A stretch of 64,000 nt of DNA from Intrasporangiaceae bacterium (lineage in GTDB: Bacteria; Actinomycetota; Actinomycetes; Actinomycetales; Dermatophilaceae), in assembly GCA_021324575.1 (NCBI GenBank), contig JAJPIW010000097.1, forward strand, positions 1 to 64,000, in the 5' to 3' direction. A program made the translations under genes and the position numbers. Positions 34,667-42,670 of this stretch are shown here, one piece after another; position 1 is the first letter of the stretch; the number at the start of each line of letters is the position of its first letter. The notes under the pieces were generated by a model that saw only the letters and a list, made by a program, of their open reading frames with translations, did not search any database and had not been told where the DNA came from.

Positions 34667-35418
34667 TCGGTGAAGTCATCAAGTGGCTCAACGACCCCGG
34701 CCACTGGCACGGGACCAAGTTCGACGTGGGCATCACCAGCCAGCTCGAGACCCACCTGCGTTACTCGATCGTGGCCGTCCTCATCGCCCTGCTCATCGCC
34801 CTCCCCGCCGGGTTGGCCATCGGGCACACCGGCAAGGCCACCAGCCTGGTCACCGTCGCCAACGCCGTCCGGGCTCTGCCGACCGTGGGTGTCCTCGTGC
34901 TCCTTGTCGTCATCATCTCGCCGCACTACCACGGTCGCACCAACCTCGGCTTCCTCATCCCCACCGAGATCGTCCTGGTCCTGCTCGCGATACCGGCGAT
35001 CCTCGCCAACACGTTCGCCGGGGTCCAGAACGTCGACCCGGCAGTCCGCGACGCGGCATACGGGATGGGCATGACCGGGCCTCAGGTGTTGGCCAAGGTC
35101 GAGCTGCCCAACAGCCTCCCTCTCATCTTCTCCGGCCTGCGGTCGGCCGCGTTGCAGGTCATCGCGACGACGACGATCGCCTCCTACGTCACCCTCGGCG
35201 GGCTCGGCCGGTTCATCTATGACGGGTTCTACCAGCAGGACTTCCCGCAGATGATCAGCGGCGGTGTGCTCGTCGCCGCCTTGGCGCTGCTCACTGACCT
35301 CATCCTCGGGACCGTCCAGCGCTACACGGTGAGCCGCGGGCTGACCGGGCGCTACTCCACGAAGGCTGCCGGACCGGTCGCCGCGACGTTGCAGGAATCG
35401 GGGGTGGCAGATCACTGA
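34663..35418 (+). CDS. Osmolyte ABC transporter permease 2 (OpuCD/ProW-like)
   Basis: A 251-residue permease with about six helices; EAA loop AAYGMGMTGPQVLAKVELPN followed by SLPLIFSGLRSAALQV. The N-terminus (WLNDPGHWHG) resembles mycobacterial ProZ/ProW proteins. It pairs with permease 1 as a heterodimeric channel. The next gene, for the binding protein, begins 74 bases downstream. Confidence 0.93.
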   Translation: MIGEVIKWLNDPGHWHGTKFDVGITSQLETHLRYSIVAVLIALLIALPAGLAIGHTGKATSLVTVANAVRALPTVGVLVLLVVIISPHYHGRTNLGFLIPTEIVLVLLAIPAILANTFAGVQNVDPAVRDAAYGMGMTGPQVLAKVELPNSLPLIFSGLRSAALQVIATTTIASYVTLGGLGRFIYDGFYQQDFPQMISGGVLVAALALLTDLILGTVQRYTVSRGLTGRYSTKAAGPVAATLQESGVADH

Positions 35419-35492
35419 CAAGCCCGCCGTTGTGCCTCGACCAGCCGTGATCGTCCGGCCCAGACCAGACCATCGGTAACAGATAGGAAACC

Positions 35493-36455
35493 ATGAACCG
35501 CAAGGCATTTCTCTCCATCGGCGCCAGCGCCGCCGTTGCCCTCGCCCTCGCCGCGTGCGGCGCGGACTCCACCAAGACCGGCGACACCGCGTCGGGGTCG
35601 GGCTCCGGCTCGTCCGCGACCATCGCCAGCAACCTGATCATGGGTGGTCCGCCGGAGTTCAAGACCCGCGCCGACGGCCTGCCCGGCCTCAAAGCCCACT
35701 ACGGGGTCGAGTTCGGCAAGTACACCGTCACCGACACCGGTGGCCCGGTCACCGTCACAGCCCTCAAGAACGGCCAGATCGACGCGGCCGACCTGTTCAC
35801 GACCGACCCGTCGATCCAGGCCAACGGTTTCGTCATCCTCCAGGACCCGAAGAGCAACTTCGCCGCCCAGAACGTCGTGCCGATCATCAACAAGGCCAAG
35901 GCGACCGACGGGGTCAAGACGATCCTCAACGGCATCTCCGCCAAGCTGACGACCGACGGCCTGACCACCCTGGTCGGCAAGGTCCAGAACGACAAACAGG
36001 ATCCCGATGCCGTGGCCAAGGAATGGCTGACGGCGAATGGCTTCGGAACTGCGGGGACCCAGGCCAAGGGCGTCTCGCTCACCGTCGGCTCGGCCAACTT
36101 CCCGGAGAACGTCGTCCTCGCCGAGATCTACGTTGGGGCGCTCAAGGCCCAGGGCGCGACGATCAAGACGACGCTCAACATCGGCAGCCGCGAGAAGTAC
36201 TACGAGGCCTTGAAGACCGGCTCGCTCGACCTGTTCGCCGAGTACAGCGGCACGCTGCTCACCTTCATCGACAAGACCGCGACGGCGAGCAGCCCCGACG
36301 ACGTCTACACGGCCCTGACCAAGGTACTTCCGGCCAACCTCATCGCGCTCGACAAGTCCGTGGCGCAGGACAGCGACGCGATCGTCGTGACCAAGGCGAC
36401 CGCCGACAAGTACAAGCTGACGACGATCGCCGACCTCGCCAAGGCCGCGAGCTGA
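35493..36455 (+). CDS. Osmolyte-binding lipoprotein (OpuCC/ProX type) with circularly permuted domains
   Basis: A 320-residue exported lipoprotein (lipobox LAAC, Cys22). Its content is that of QAT-family binding proteins such as mycobacterial ProX, but the order is reversed. The block that is normally C-terminal (GGPPEFKTRADGLPGL through AVAKEWLTANGF) occupies about residues 46-184. The block that is normally N-terminal (LTVGSANFPENVVLAEIY, GSREKYYEAL, LFAEYSGTLL, and the hinge-side TTIADLAK) occupies about 193-320 and ends the protein. The rearrangement joins the old C- to N-terminus through GTAGTQAKG. Ligand type is inferred from the family. Confidence 0.9.
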   Translation: MNRKAFLSIGASAAVALALAACGADSTKTGDTASGSGSGSSATIASNLIMGGPPEFKTRADGLPGLKAHYGVEFGKYTVTDTGGPVTVTALKNGQIDAADLFTTDPSIQANGFVILQDPKSNFAAQNVVPIINKAKATDGVKTILNGISAKLTTDGLTTLVGKVQNDKQDPDAVAKEWLTANGFGTAGTQAKGVSLTVGSANFPENVVLAEIYVGALKAQGATIKTTLNIGSREKYYEALKTGSLDLFAEYSGTLLTFIDKTATASSPDDVYTALTKVLPANLIALDKSVAQDSDAIVVTKATADKYKLTTIADLAKAAS

Positions 36456-37888
36456 GCGACGCCGGTTCAGGAGCGGAGGGTCGGCCGGACACGGCCGGCC
36501 CTCCGCTGCTTTCCCGCACCTCGCGCCGCGGGCGCCTCACCCTCTGGGCACTGACCCTCGGGTCGGGGATCGCCATCCTGGACGGGACGGTCGTCAACAT
36601 CGCCCTGCCGGCGATCGGCCGGGACCTGCACGCGTCCCTTGCGCAGCTGCAGTGGATCGTCAACGGCTACCTGCTGTCGCTCGCCGCGCTCGTGCTGGTG
36701 GGCGGGGCACTCGGCGACCGGCTCGGCAGGCGGCGGATCTACGTCCTCGGCCTGGGCCTCTTCGCGCTCGCCTCGGCCGCGTGCGCGGTGGCGCCGAACC
36801 CCACCGCCATGGTCGTATGCCGGGTGGTCCAGGGCCTCGGGGGCGCGCTCGCCACGCCCGGAGCCCTGGCGATCATCCAGTCGTCCTACCTGCCGGAGGA
36901 CCGGGCACCGGCCATCGGCACCTGGGCCGGCTGGTCCGGCATCGCCGCCGCCGCCGGTCCATTCGTCGGGGGCTGGCTCATCGAGCACGCGGGCTGGCGC
37001 TGGATCTTCTGGATCAACGTCCCGCTCTGCGTGGTCGTCGTCCTGGTCTGCCTGGCCGTGACGCCCGAGAGCAACGACGCCGACGAGCGCGAGCAACGCT
37101 TCGACGTCGTGGGGTCGGTACTCACCGCGGTGGGGCTGGGCGTCCTCACCTATGCCCTCACCGCTGCCGCCGACGCTCCGCGCGCCCTGGTCTGGGGCCT
37201 CGGGCTGCTCGGGGTCGCGACCTTCGCCGGCTTCACGGCATACGAGCGTCGTGTCCCCAATCCCCTTGTGCCACTGGGGCTCTTCGCGTCACGGATCTTC
37301 TCGGCGGCCAACGCGATGACGTTCCTCGTCTACGGGTCCATCGGCGCGCTCTTCCTCTTCCTCATCCTCCAGCTCCAGGTCACGGCCGGGTGGACACCGA
37401 TCGAGTCAGGGCTGGCGACCCTGCCGGTCACCATTGCCATGATGCTGCTCTCGTCCCGCGCAGCCGCCGTGTCGGCGCGGATCGGGCCAAGAGTTCCGAT
37501 GACCGTCGGTCCGCTCCTGGCTGCCGCCGGGGTGCTCCTGCTCATCCCGGTCGGCCGCCAGTCGTCGTACCTCACAGGCGTACTGCCTGGTGTCGTGCTG
37601 TTCTCGCTGGGGCTGTCTGCGCTCGTGTCGCCGCTGACGACCGCCGTACTGGCGGCGGCGCCGGACCACTTGTCGGGGCTGGCGAGCGGCATCAACAACG
37701 CCGTCGCCAGAGCAGGGTCGCTGTTGGCGGTGGCGGCGCTGCCGGGCCTCGTCGGCTTGTCCGGCGCCGACTACACGGACCCGACGGCGCTCACCCACGG
37801 CTACCGGGCGGCGATGGTCAGCTGTGCCGCACTGCTCGCGTTCGGCGGTGTCGTCAGCTGGTTCGGGCTCGGTCGGCGGTCGAGCTGA
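36452..37888 (+). CDS. MFS drug-type transporter (EmrB/QacA-like), start codon uncertain
   Basis: A polytopic proton antiporter of the 14-helix family: motif C-like LDGTVVNIALPAIGRDL near the start, motif A GGALGDRLGRRRIYVLG, then PGALAIIQSSY. No ATG, GTG or TTG occurs in any frame between the preceding stop and the first helix. The given start is an in-frame CTG overlapping the binding-protein stop (CTGA), with AAGG seven bases before it; a second CTG at 36506 is the alternative. A terminator hairpin lies inside the proposed leader. The 3' end overlaps the convergent hydrolase gene by 35 bases. Confidence 0.72.
   Translation: MSDAGSGAEGRPDTAGPPLLSRTSRRGRLTLWALTLGSGIAILDGTVVNIALPAIGRDLHASLAQLQWIVNGYLLSLAALVLVGGALGDRLGRRRIYVLGLGLFALASAACAVAPNPTAMVVCRVVQGLGGALATPGALAIIQSSYLPEDRAPAIGTWAGWSGIAAAAGPFVGGWLIEHAGWRWIFWINVPLCVVVVLVCLAVTPESNDADEREQRFDVVGSVLTAVGLGVLTYALTAAADAPRALVWGLGLLGVATFAGFTAYERRVPNPLVPLGLFASRIFSAANAMTFLVYGSIGALFLFLILQLQVTAGWTPIESGLATLPVTIAMMLLSSRAAAVSARIGPRVPMTVGPLLAAAGVLLLIPVGRQSSYLTGVLPGVVLFSLGLSALVSPLTTAVLAAAPDHLSGLASGINNAVARAGSLLAVAALPGLVGLSGADYTDPTALTHGYRAAMVSCAALLAFGGVVSWFGLGRRSS
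36472..36507 (+). terminator. Hairpin terminator after the opuC operon
   Basis: Sixteen-base arms AGCGGAGGGTCGGCCG and CGGCCGGCCCTCCGCT pair around GACA with one G-T, followed by CTTTCC. It lies 17 bases after the binding-protein stop and within the possible 5' end of the MFS gene. Confidence 0.7.
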
Positions 37889-38519
37889 CCAGGGTGTCTG
37901 CGAGCCACTGACCGACCCGCCGCTGCAGCGCGATCGGGTGGCGCAGGAGCGCGTGGTTCTCGCCGGGGAGGGTCTCGTAGGCCGCGTCGGCGCCCTGCGC
38001 CTGGAGCAGCCCGACCATCCGCTCGCTGGCCTGCGGGCTGGTGATGTGGTCATGGTTGCCGTGCAGGATGAGCGCCTTCAGGCCGGGCTTGCCGTGGCCG
38101 ACGTCAGGTGTCTCCACCCAGGGAGCCAGGCCCACGAGCGCCGTCACGCCTTCGTCGCCGGCAACGGCCAGGGCGACCCGGCCACCCATCGAGTGGCCGA
38201 CCACTCCGATCGGCAGGCCCGGGTAGGCCGCGCGGATCGCCATGAGCGCCTGACGAGCCTCCGCGATCGGCTGGCTGCCCTCGCCGTTCCAACCCTTCCG
38301 GGTGAACAGGAGGCGGGCAACGGCCAACCGCCCGTCCCCGACCCGTGCGATCGCGCCCGCGAACGGTCGCAACCGCTGGACGTGGACGTTCCGCCATCGG
38401 TTGAGGTGGTTGCTCCGCTCGGCGCCGCCGTGCAGGACCAGGACGACCGCTTCGGCGCGGTCCGGCCGGGCCGTCCAGCGCAGCGGGTTGGCGAGGGTCA
38501 CGAAGGTAGGCAACCACAC
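37854..38519 (-). CDS. Alpha/beta hydrolase (dienelactone-hydrolase-like)
   Basis: The 221-residue protein has the oxyanion strand VVLVLHGGAE, the nucleophile elbow GHSMGG (Ser near 110), a catalytic aspartate in HGNHDHIT and the histidine in GENHALL. A complete Ser-Asp-His triad therefore appears present. It is cytosolic with no signal peptide; the substrate, an ester or peptide, is unknown. Its 3' end overlaps the convergent MFS gene, and its own start lies 57 bases from the stop of upstream dcd. Confidence 0.87.
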   Translation of the reverse strand: MWLPTFVTLANPLRWTARPDRAEAVVLVLHGGAERSNHLNRWRNVHVQRLRPFAGAIARVGDGRLAVARLLFTRKGWNGEGSQPIAEARQALMAIRAAYPGLPIGVVGHSMGGRVALAVAGDEGVTALVGLAPWVETPDVGHGKPGLKALILHGNHDHITSPQASERMVGLLQAQGADAAYETLPGENHALLRHPIALQRRVGQWLADTLVSSTADRARTS

Positions 38520-38576
38520 GGCATACGGGCTGATTCCCCGAGCCGGCTGTGAGTCGGCTGAGACCGGTGCGCCGCG

Positions 38577-39152
38577 TCAGACCTCGGCGCGGTGGAAGTT
38601 CTGGAAGCTGCGGCTCGCCGTCGGGCCACGCTGGCCCTGATAGTGAGAGCCGTGGGCCTTGGAGCCGTAGGGGTTCTCGGTCGGGCTGGACAGCCTGATG
38701 AAGCAGAGCTGGCCGATCTTCATCCCCGGCCACAACATGATCGGCAGCGTGGCGACGTTGGACAGCTCGAGGGTGACGTGCCCGGAGAACCCGGGGTCGA
38801 CGAAGCCGGCCGTCGCGTGGGTCAGCAGGCCGAGCCGGCCCAGGCTGGACTTGCCCTCGACCCGGGCGGCCAGGTCGTCGGGGAGCGTGATCGTCTCCAG
38901 GGTGCTGCCGAGGACGAACTCGCCCGGGTGCAGGACGAAGCCCTCGGCCGGGTCGACCTCGACCAGCCGGGTGAGGTCGGGCTGGTCCCTGGCCGGGTCG
39001 ATAACCGGATACTTGTGGTTGTCGAAGAGCCGGAAATACTTGTCCATGCGCACGTCGACACTGCTCGGCTGGATCATCGCGGGGTCCCACGGGTCCAACA
39101 CGACGCGGCCGGCGTCGATCTCGGCGCGGATGTCACGGTCGGAGAGAAGCAC
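38577..39152 (-). CDS. dcd: dCTP deaminase (probably bifunctional, dUMP-forming)
   Basis: A trimeric beta-fold enzyme that deaminates dCTP for dTTP synthesis. The 191-residue length and motifs [36 protein letters not shown] and [11 protein letters not shown] match actinobacterial and archaeal Dcd, which often also hydrolyse the dUTP product. The C-terminal [12 protein letters not shown] strand closes the active site. It reads away from the integrated element that begins about 140 bases beyond its start. Confidence 0.96.
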   Translation of the reverse strand: MLLSDRDIRAEIDAGRVVLDPWDPAMIQPSSVDVRMDKYFRLFDNHKYPVIDPARDQPDLTRLVEVDPAEGFVLHPGEFVLGSTLETITLPDDLAARVEGKSSLGRLGLLTHATAGFVDPGFSGHVTLELSNVATLPIMLWPGMKIGQLCFIRLSSPTENPYGSKAHGSHYQGQRGPTASRSFQNFHRAEV

Positions 39153-39264
39153 GGGCGTCAGGCTACCGGTCCGGTGCGGGATGCGTTCCGGGGCGGTCGC
39201 GGGTCTGGGTTAGACTGCCACGCGCACTCATGGCCGGGGTCTGATCCCCTATGCCGCGAGCCGC

Positions 39265-39338
39265 GCCGGTGTAGCTCAATGGTAGAGCGCCAGCTTCCCA
39301 AGCTGGACACGCGAGTTCGATTCTCGTCACCGGCTCCA
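39265..39338 (+). tRNA. tRNA-Gly (anticodon CCC), integration target
   Basis: Acceptor stem GCCGGTG/CACCGGC, anticodon stem CCAGC/GCTGG around TTCCCAA, T loop TTCGATT, discriminator T and an encoded CCA (39336-39338). It decodes GGG. Its 3' half from the anticodon loop onward is repeated exactly at 59116-59157, so the gene is kept intact by the left end of an integrated element. Confidence 0.97.
39295..39336. other. attL core of the integrated element
   Basis: A 42-bp sequence running from TTCCCAAGC in the tRNA-Gly anticodon loop to CACCGGCTC. It is identical, base for base, to 59116-59157. It marks the left junction next to the integrase gene. Confidence 0.93.
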
Positions 39339-39408
39339 GACGTTTCCGCACGTCAGCACTGGTGTGAGAGGCCGCAGGCCCGCGCAGGTAGCCCTGCGAG
39401 CCACCGTT

Positions 39409-39429
39409 GGGACACAACTGGGACACAAG
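39409..39429. repeat. Putative integrase arm site, left end
   Basis: GGGACACAAC-T-GGGACACAAG, a tandem decamer pair inside the left end of the element between attL and int. The right end has GGGCCACAAC-C-GGGCCACAAG at 59012, in the same orientation. Confidence 0.55.
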
Positions 39430-39443
39430 CAGCACGGTCCTGT

Positions 39444-40568
39444 TCATTTCGCGGAACCTCGTTGCTCCTTCACCAGAGCGTCCAGCCGATCCGCGAGATG
39501 CCTTGATCGCGCGTCGGTGGCGTGCTGGTAGATCATTGCGGCCCTCACGGTTGAGTGACCCATCCGCTCCATTAGTTCGCGGGTCGAGGCGCCGGTCTGA
39601 GCGGCAAGGTGATTACCGGTATGGCGCAAATCGTGGAAGCGAAAGCCAGCGGGGAGCCCTACTCCTGAAATGGCGGCTGACCACTTCACGTTGGCTCGCC
39701 AGTTCCCGCGCCTCGGGGTCCCCCCACGTTCACCAGTGAACACCGAAGCGTCAGCGTCCTCACCCACACGAGTGAGATGCTCGCGGAGCTCCTGGACCAG
39801 GATCTCTGGGAGCGCAACTGTCCGTGTCTTGTTGCCCTTGGGCAGCGAGACCTCCAAAGTTCCGCCACGCTCGACCAAGGCGCGACGGACGAAGATCAGA
39901 CCTGCCTCGAGGTCGATGTCTCGGCGCCGGAGGGCAACGAGCTCACCCCATCGCAAACTCGCCAAGGCTGCAGCGAGAACGAAGGCCCGGTACTGCGGCC
40001 CGATTCGGTCGGCGAGGTCGAAGACCTCAGCCACGGATGCAACCGGTCTCTCCTCCGGGTTCTCGCGGTCGGCACCCTTGATACGGCACGGGTTCCGGGT
40101 CACCCGTCCATCGTCGATGGCCGCGTTGAAGATCGCGCGGAGGAGGCGATATGACTTGGCCATCGTTGACGGTGATCGCCCTTGGTCCTTCAGCTTGGCG
40201 CGCCACCCTCGAACCACCTCAGACGTGACGTCCTCGAGCGCCACCCTGCCCAAGAACGGGGCGATATGTAGCCGGAAAAGTCCGGCGTAGAGGTCCCTCG
40301 TCCGATCGCTCAACTTGTGCTCGGCGATCCATCGCGTGCCATATTCCGAGAGCTTCATCCGACCGAGAGCAGGGTCGATCCAGCTGCCCGTGTGCAGCTC
40401 CGCCTGCCTTTGCGCGAGCCACGCCTGGGCGTCGGCCTTGGCGACAAAGGTGTGGCCCGCGAATCGGCGGATGCCATCCGGGCCCAAGTAGCTCGCGGCG
40501 TACCGACCCGATGCGCGCCGCTTGATAGCACCGAACTGCCGGCGGCGGGTTGGACTCACGATGCCCAC
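39444..40568 (-). CDS. int: Tyrosine site-specific integrase
   Basis: A 374-residue recombinase. An N-terminal AP2-like arm-binding segment (about 15-55), a SAM-like core-binding domain (about 65-150), and the catalytic domain follow. The first Arg lies in SLRWGELVAL near 206, then HDLRHTG near 313, and GHSTVRAAMIYQH with the nucleophilic Tyr near 345. It would recombine attP with the 3' end of tRNA-Gly. It is transcribed toward attL. GTG 40568 lies 13 bases inside the end of xis, so the two are co-translated. Confidence 0.95.
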   Translation of the reverse strand: MGIVSPTRRRQFGAIKRRASGRYAASYLGPDGIRRFAGHTFVAKADAQAWLAQRQAELHTGSWIDPALGRMKLSEYGTRWIAEHKLSDRTRDLYAGLFRLHIAPFLGRVALEDVTSEVVRGWRAKLKDQGRSPSTMAKSYRLLRAIFNAAIDDGRVTRNPCRIKGADRENPEERPVASVAEVFDLADRIGPQYRAFVLAAALASLRWGELVALRRRDIDLEAGLIFVRRALVERGGTLEVSLPKGNKTRTVALPEILVQELREHLTRVGEDADASVFTGERGGTPRRGNWRANVKWSAAISGVGLPAGFRFHDLRHTGNHLAAQTGASTRELMERMGHSTVRAAMIYQHATDARSRHLADRLDALVKEQRGSAK

Positions 40569-40768
40569 CGACCCTTCTGGCGGGTGACAACGTCCACCGT
40601 TCCGGCAGCGACGAATTCGTCGATCGCGGACTCCGGGATGCGGACGTACTTGCCCACCTTGACGAAGCGAATGCGCCGCTCGGCAACCAGTCGTCGGGGG
40701 AATCGGCCTGTCGTTCCGAGAACCTCGGCAGCCTCGTCGAGTGTCAGGAGCTTCTCGATCTCACTCAC
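40556..40768 (-). CDS. xis: Excisionase / helix-turn-helix DNA-binding protein
   Basis: A 70-residue MerR-like HTH_17 protein: LTLDEAAEVLGTTG forms the helix-turn-helix and KVGKYVRIPESAIDEFV the winged strand. Such proteins between rep and int in actinomycete elements bend DNA and direct the integrase to excision. The GTG start overlaps the end of rep by eight bases, and the 3' end overlaps int. Confidence 0.88.
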   Translation of the reverse strand: MSEIEKLLTLDEAAEVLGTTGRFPRRLVAERRIRFVKVGKYVRIPESAIDEFVAAGTVDVVTRQKGRWAS

Positions 40769-42278
40769 CTCCCGTAGCTGGCGCTGCCGAATGGTTGTCC
40801 ACAGGCGGTGCGCCTGGTGTGACGAGCGACTTGGCCAGGTCCAGCTCGGCTCGCCACCGCCGGCGTTCCATCACGGCGTTCATCACGTAGTTGCCAGCGA
40901 TGTGCGGCGGCACGGTGGCAAGCGACCAGAGGAAGCGCGGTTCACCGTCCTGGTCGAGGACCTCGGCGGCCATCCGGGTTGCCTCGGGGGGTGTGATGCC
41001 GGCGCTCTCGAGGAGCTCGCGGACGACAGTAGCGCGATCTGCCCTGTGCTGGCTGAGGGTTTTTCCCGACCAGCCTCGGGACACGAGGACGCGCCGGCCA
41101 CCAACACCGAGGTGCTCCCGGTCGTGCGATCTGGACGGGCATCGTCCGGGCGCCAGGCCGGGGCCAGGGTTCTTGGGTTGGACTCCGTAGCGGAGCCAGT
41201 TGGCGCACTCCGGCGAGCACGGCAGCCATCGGACGTGACGGTGGAGCCGGTCGATGTGTGCCTCGTATGCCGGGTCAGCGCCAACTGCGTAGGTCTCGGC
41301 GACGGCCTTGGTGAGGTACTTGGTCAGGTAGCGAACGGCACGATCGCTCTCGGTACTGCCGCCGAGGAGGCCCTGGATGTCGAGCTGACGGCCGAACCGG
41401 AGGGTATGCGCTGGGCGGGCATCGTCGCCCAAGGCATCGAGGGCCTGCTCCCAGCTACGGAGCGGAGCCGAGGTGTCCGGGTCCACGTAGTCGGCACCAT
41501 CCCAGACCGGCGGTGTCGACCGGTAGACGACGCGGTCGAAGGGAGGCCACCAGACCGAGGCGTAGGTCGCCCGAGTCACCTGCTGAATCACCTTGCGGGG
41601 TATGGCTCCTCGCAACGCGACGTGGAAGTGCGGCGCTAGCCGCACCTGGGCCTCGACGGCTCCGAAGTACTGGACCTTGTAGCCGGCGCAGCGTCGCAGG
41701 TTCTGAACCCAGCGGTCGATGAGCCTCGGGAAGAGCAATGCGTCCAGGGCGGCTCGACGGTAGTCGTACTTGGCCGGCGTAACGGGCACCCCCCGACCCG
41801 GAACGACCGCACCGTAGGACGGCAGCGTGAGAGTGACGAACATCGAGGGCCGGTAGGTGCGTCCCTCTTTGCCCGTGAAGGCGCGCCCGATAGTGCGGTT
41901 CTCCACCGGTACGAACGGGAGGGACGGCATGCTCTCGGGGCGTCGGGTCGAGCGCGTCTGCCGAACGGGGGCGATCTCGTCCCCGACGGTCTCCTCGTCT
42001 TCGGCCGGCGGGTCCTCGTCTGCAGCGCTGGTCAACTCGGGGACCTCCGGCTCCGTGTCCAGGTGCCAGCCTTCAAGGCATTGGGTCATCCTGAGCCGGC
42101 GGGCCTTGGCGGCGCAGGCGGGGCAGACCACGTCTCGTGTCGCGCCGCAGGGCAAGGGCACCCAGACCGTCTCGCCGTTGAGCCGGTCGGTGACGCTCTT
42201 GACGATCGGGCGGGCGCAGACCCCCTCGGCGCGGGCGAGCTCCTCGACGGCGACATCGTCGATGACCAGGTGGCTCAT
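40761..42278 (-). CDS. RepSA-like replication initiator (HUH type)
   Basis: The 505-residue protein has a zinc-finger-like CxxC/C region (CPACAAKARRLRMTQC, about 65-80), an acidic linker, and a rolling-circle initiator domain. That domain carries the metal-binding HUH motif PHFHVALRG near residue 213 and a tyrosine motif RYLTKYLTKA near 318. This matches RepSA of pSAM2-type elements, which replicate the excised circle and may nick at the transfer origin. ATG 42278 overlaps the WhiB-like gene by four bases. No separate relaxase gene is seen, so this protein may also process DNA for transfer. Confidence 0.88.
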   Translation of the reverse strand: MSHLVIDDVAVEELARAEGVCARPIVKSVTDRLNGETVWVPLPCGATRDVVCPACAAKARRLRMTQCLEGWHLDTEPEVPELTSAADEDPPAEDEETVGDEIAPVRQTRSTRRPESMPSLPFVPVENRTIGRAFTGKEGRTYRPSMFVTLTLPSYGAVVPGRGVPVTPAKYDYRRAALDALLFPRLIDRWVQNLRRCAGYKVQYFGAVEAQVRLAPHFHVALRGAIPRKVIQQVTRATYASVWWPPFDRVVYRSTPPVWDGADYVDPDTSAPLRSWEQALDALGDDARPAHTLRFGRQLDIQGLLGGSTESDRAVRYLTKYLTKAVAETYAVGADPAYEAHIDRLHRHVRWLPCSPECANWLRYGVQPKNPGPGLAPGRCPSRSHDREHLGVGGRRVLVSRGWSGKTLSQHRADRATVVRELLESAGITPPEATRMAAEVLDQDGEPRFLWSLATVPPHIAGNYVMNAVMERRRWRAELDLAKSLVTPGAPPVDNHSAAPATGGE

Positions 42279-42664
42279 GCCACTTCTGCCTCTCGCGCGC
42301 GGGTCAATGCAATGTCGAGGACCTCGCCCAGGGTGAACCCGTCCCGCATGGCCGCGAGCATGGGCGCCCGTTGCTCGGCCGTGTACCCACCCCACACGCC
42401 GAACTCCTCGTCGAAGGTCAGGGCGTAGGCCAGGCAGGTGCGCCGTACCGGGCATCCGCGGCAGACGGCCTGACCGGTCCGTGTCGCTCGGCTGTTGACC
42501 CGGTCGAACCAGGGCACCTCGGCCTGACCCGTGCATCTCCCCCGGAGTTTCCAGTTCGTGTCGTCGAGCTGGTCGACGGTGGGGCCTCCGGCCGGGTCGA
42601 GGTACGGCACGGGTACGCCGTAGATGCGCTGGTTGACGGCCTCAGCGATTCGTTGTCTGGTCAC
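42275..42664 (-). CDS. WhiB-like Fe-S transcription factor of the element
   Basis: The 129-residue protein has the four cluster cysteines C44, C68, C71 and C77 (CRGCPVRRTC) and the turn GVWGG at 89-93 followed by YTAEQR. It is a complete Wbl protein binding a 4Fe-4S cluster that senses redox or NO. Wbl genes occur on many actinobacterial phages and plasmids. Its place between the FtsK-type and rep genes suggests it regulates element excision, replication or transfer. The N-terminal 40 residues are an extra extension. Confidence 0.92.
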   Translation of the reverse strand: MTRQRIAEAVNQRIYGVPVPYLDPAGGPTVDQLDDTNWKLRGRCTGQAEVPWFDRVNSRATRTGQAVCRGCPVRRTCLAYALTFDEEFGVWGGYTAEQRAPMLAAMRDGFTLGEVLDIALTRAREAEVA

Positions 42665-42670
42665 AGCGTG

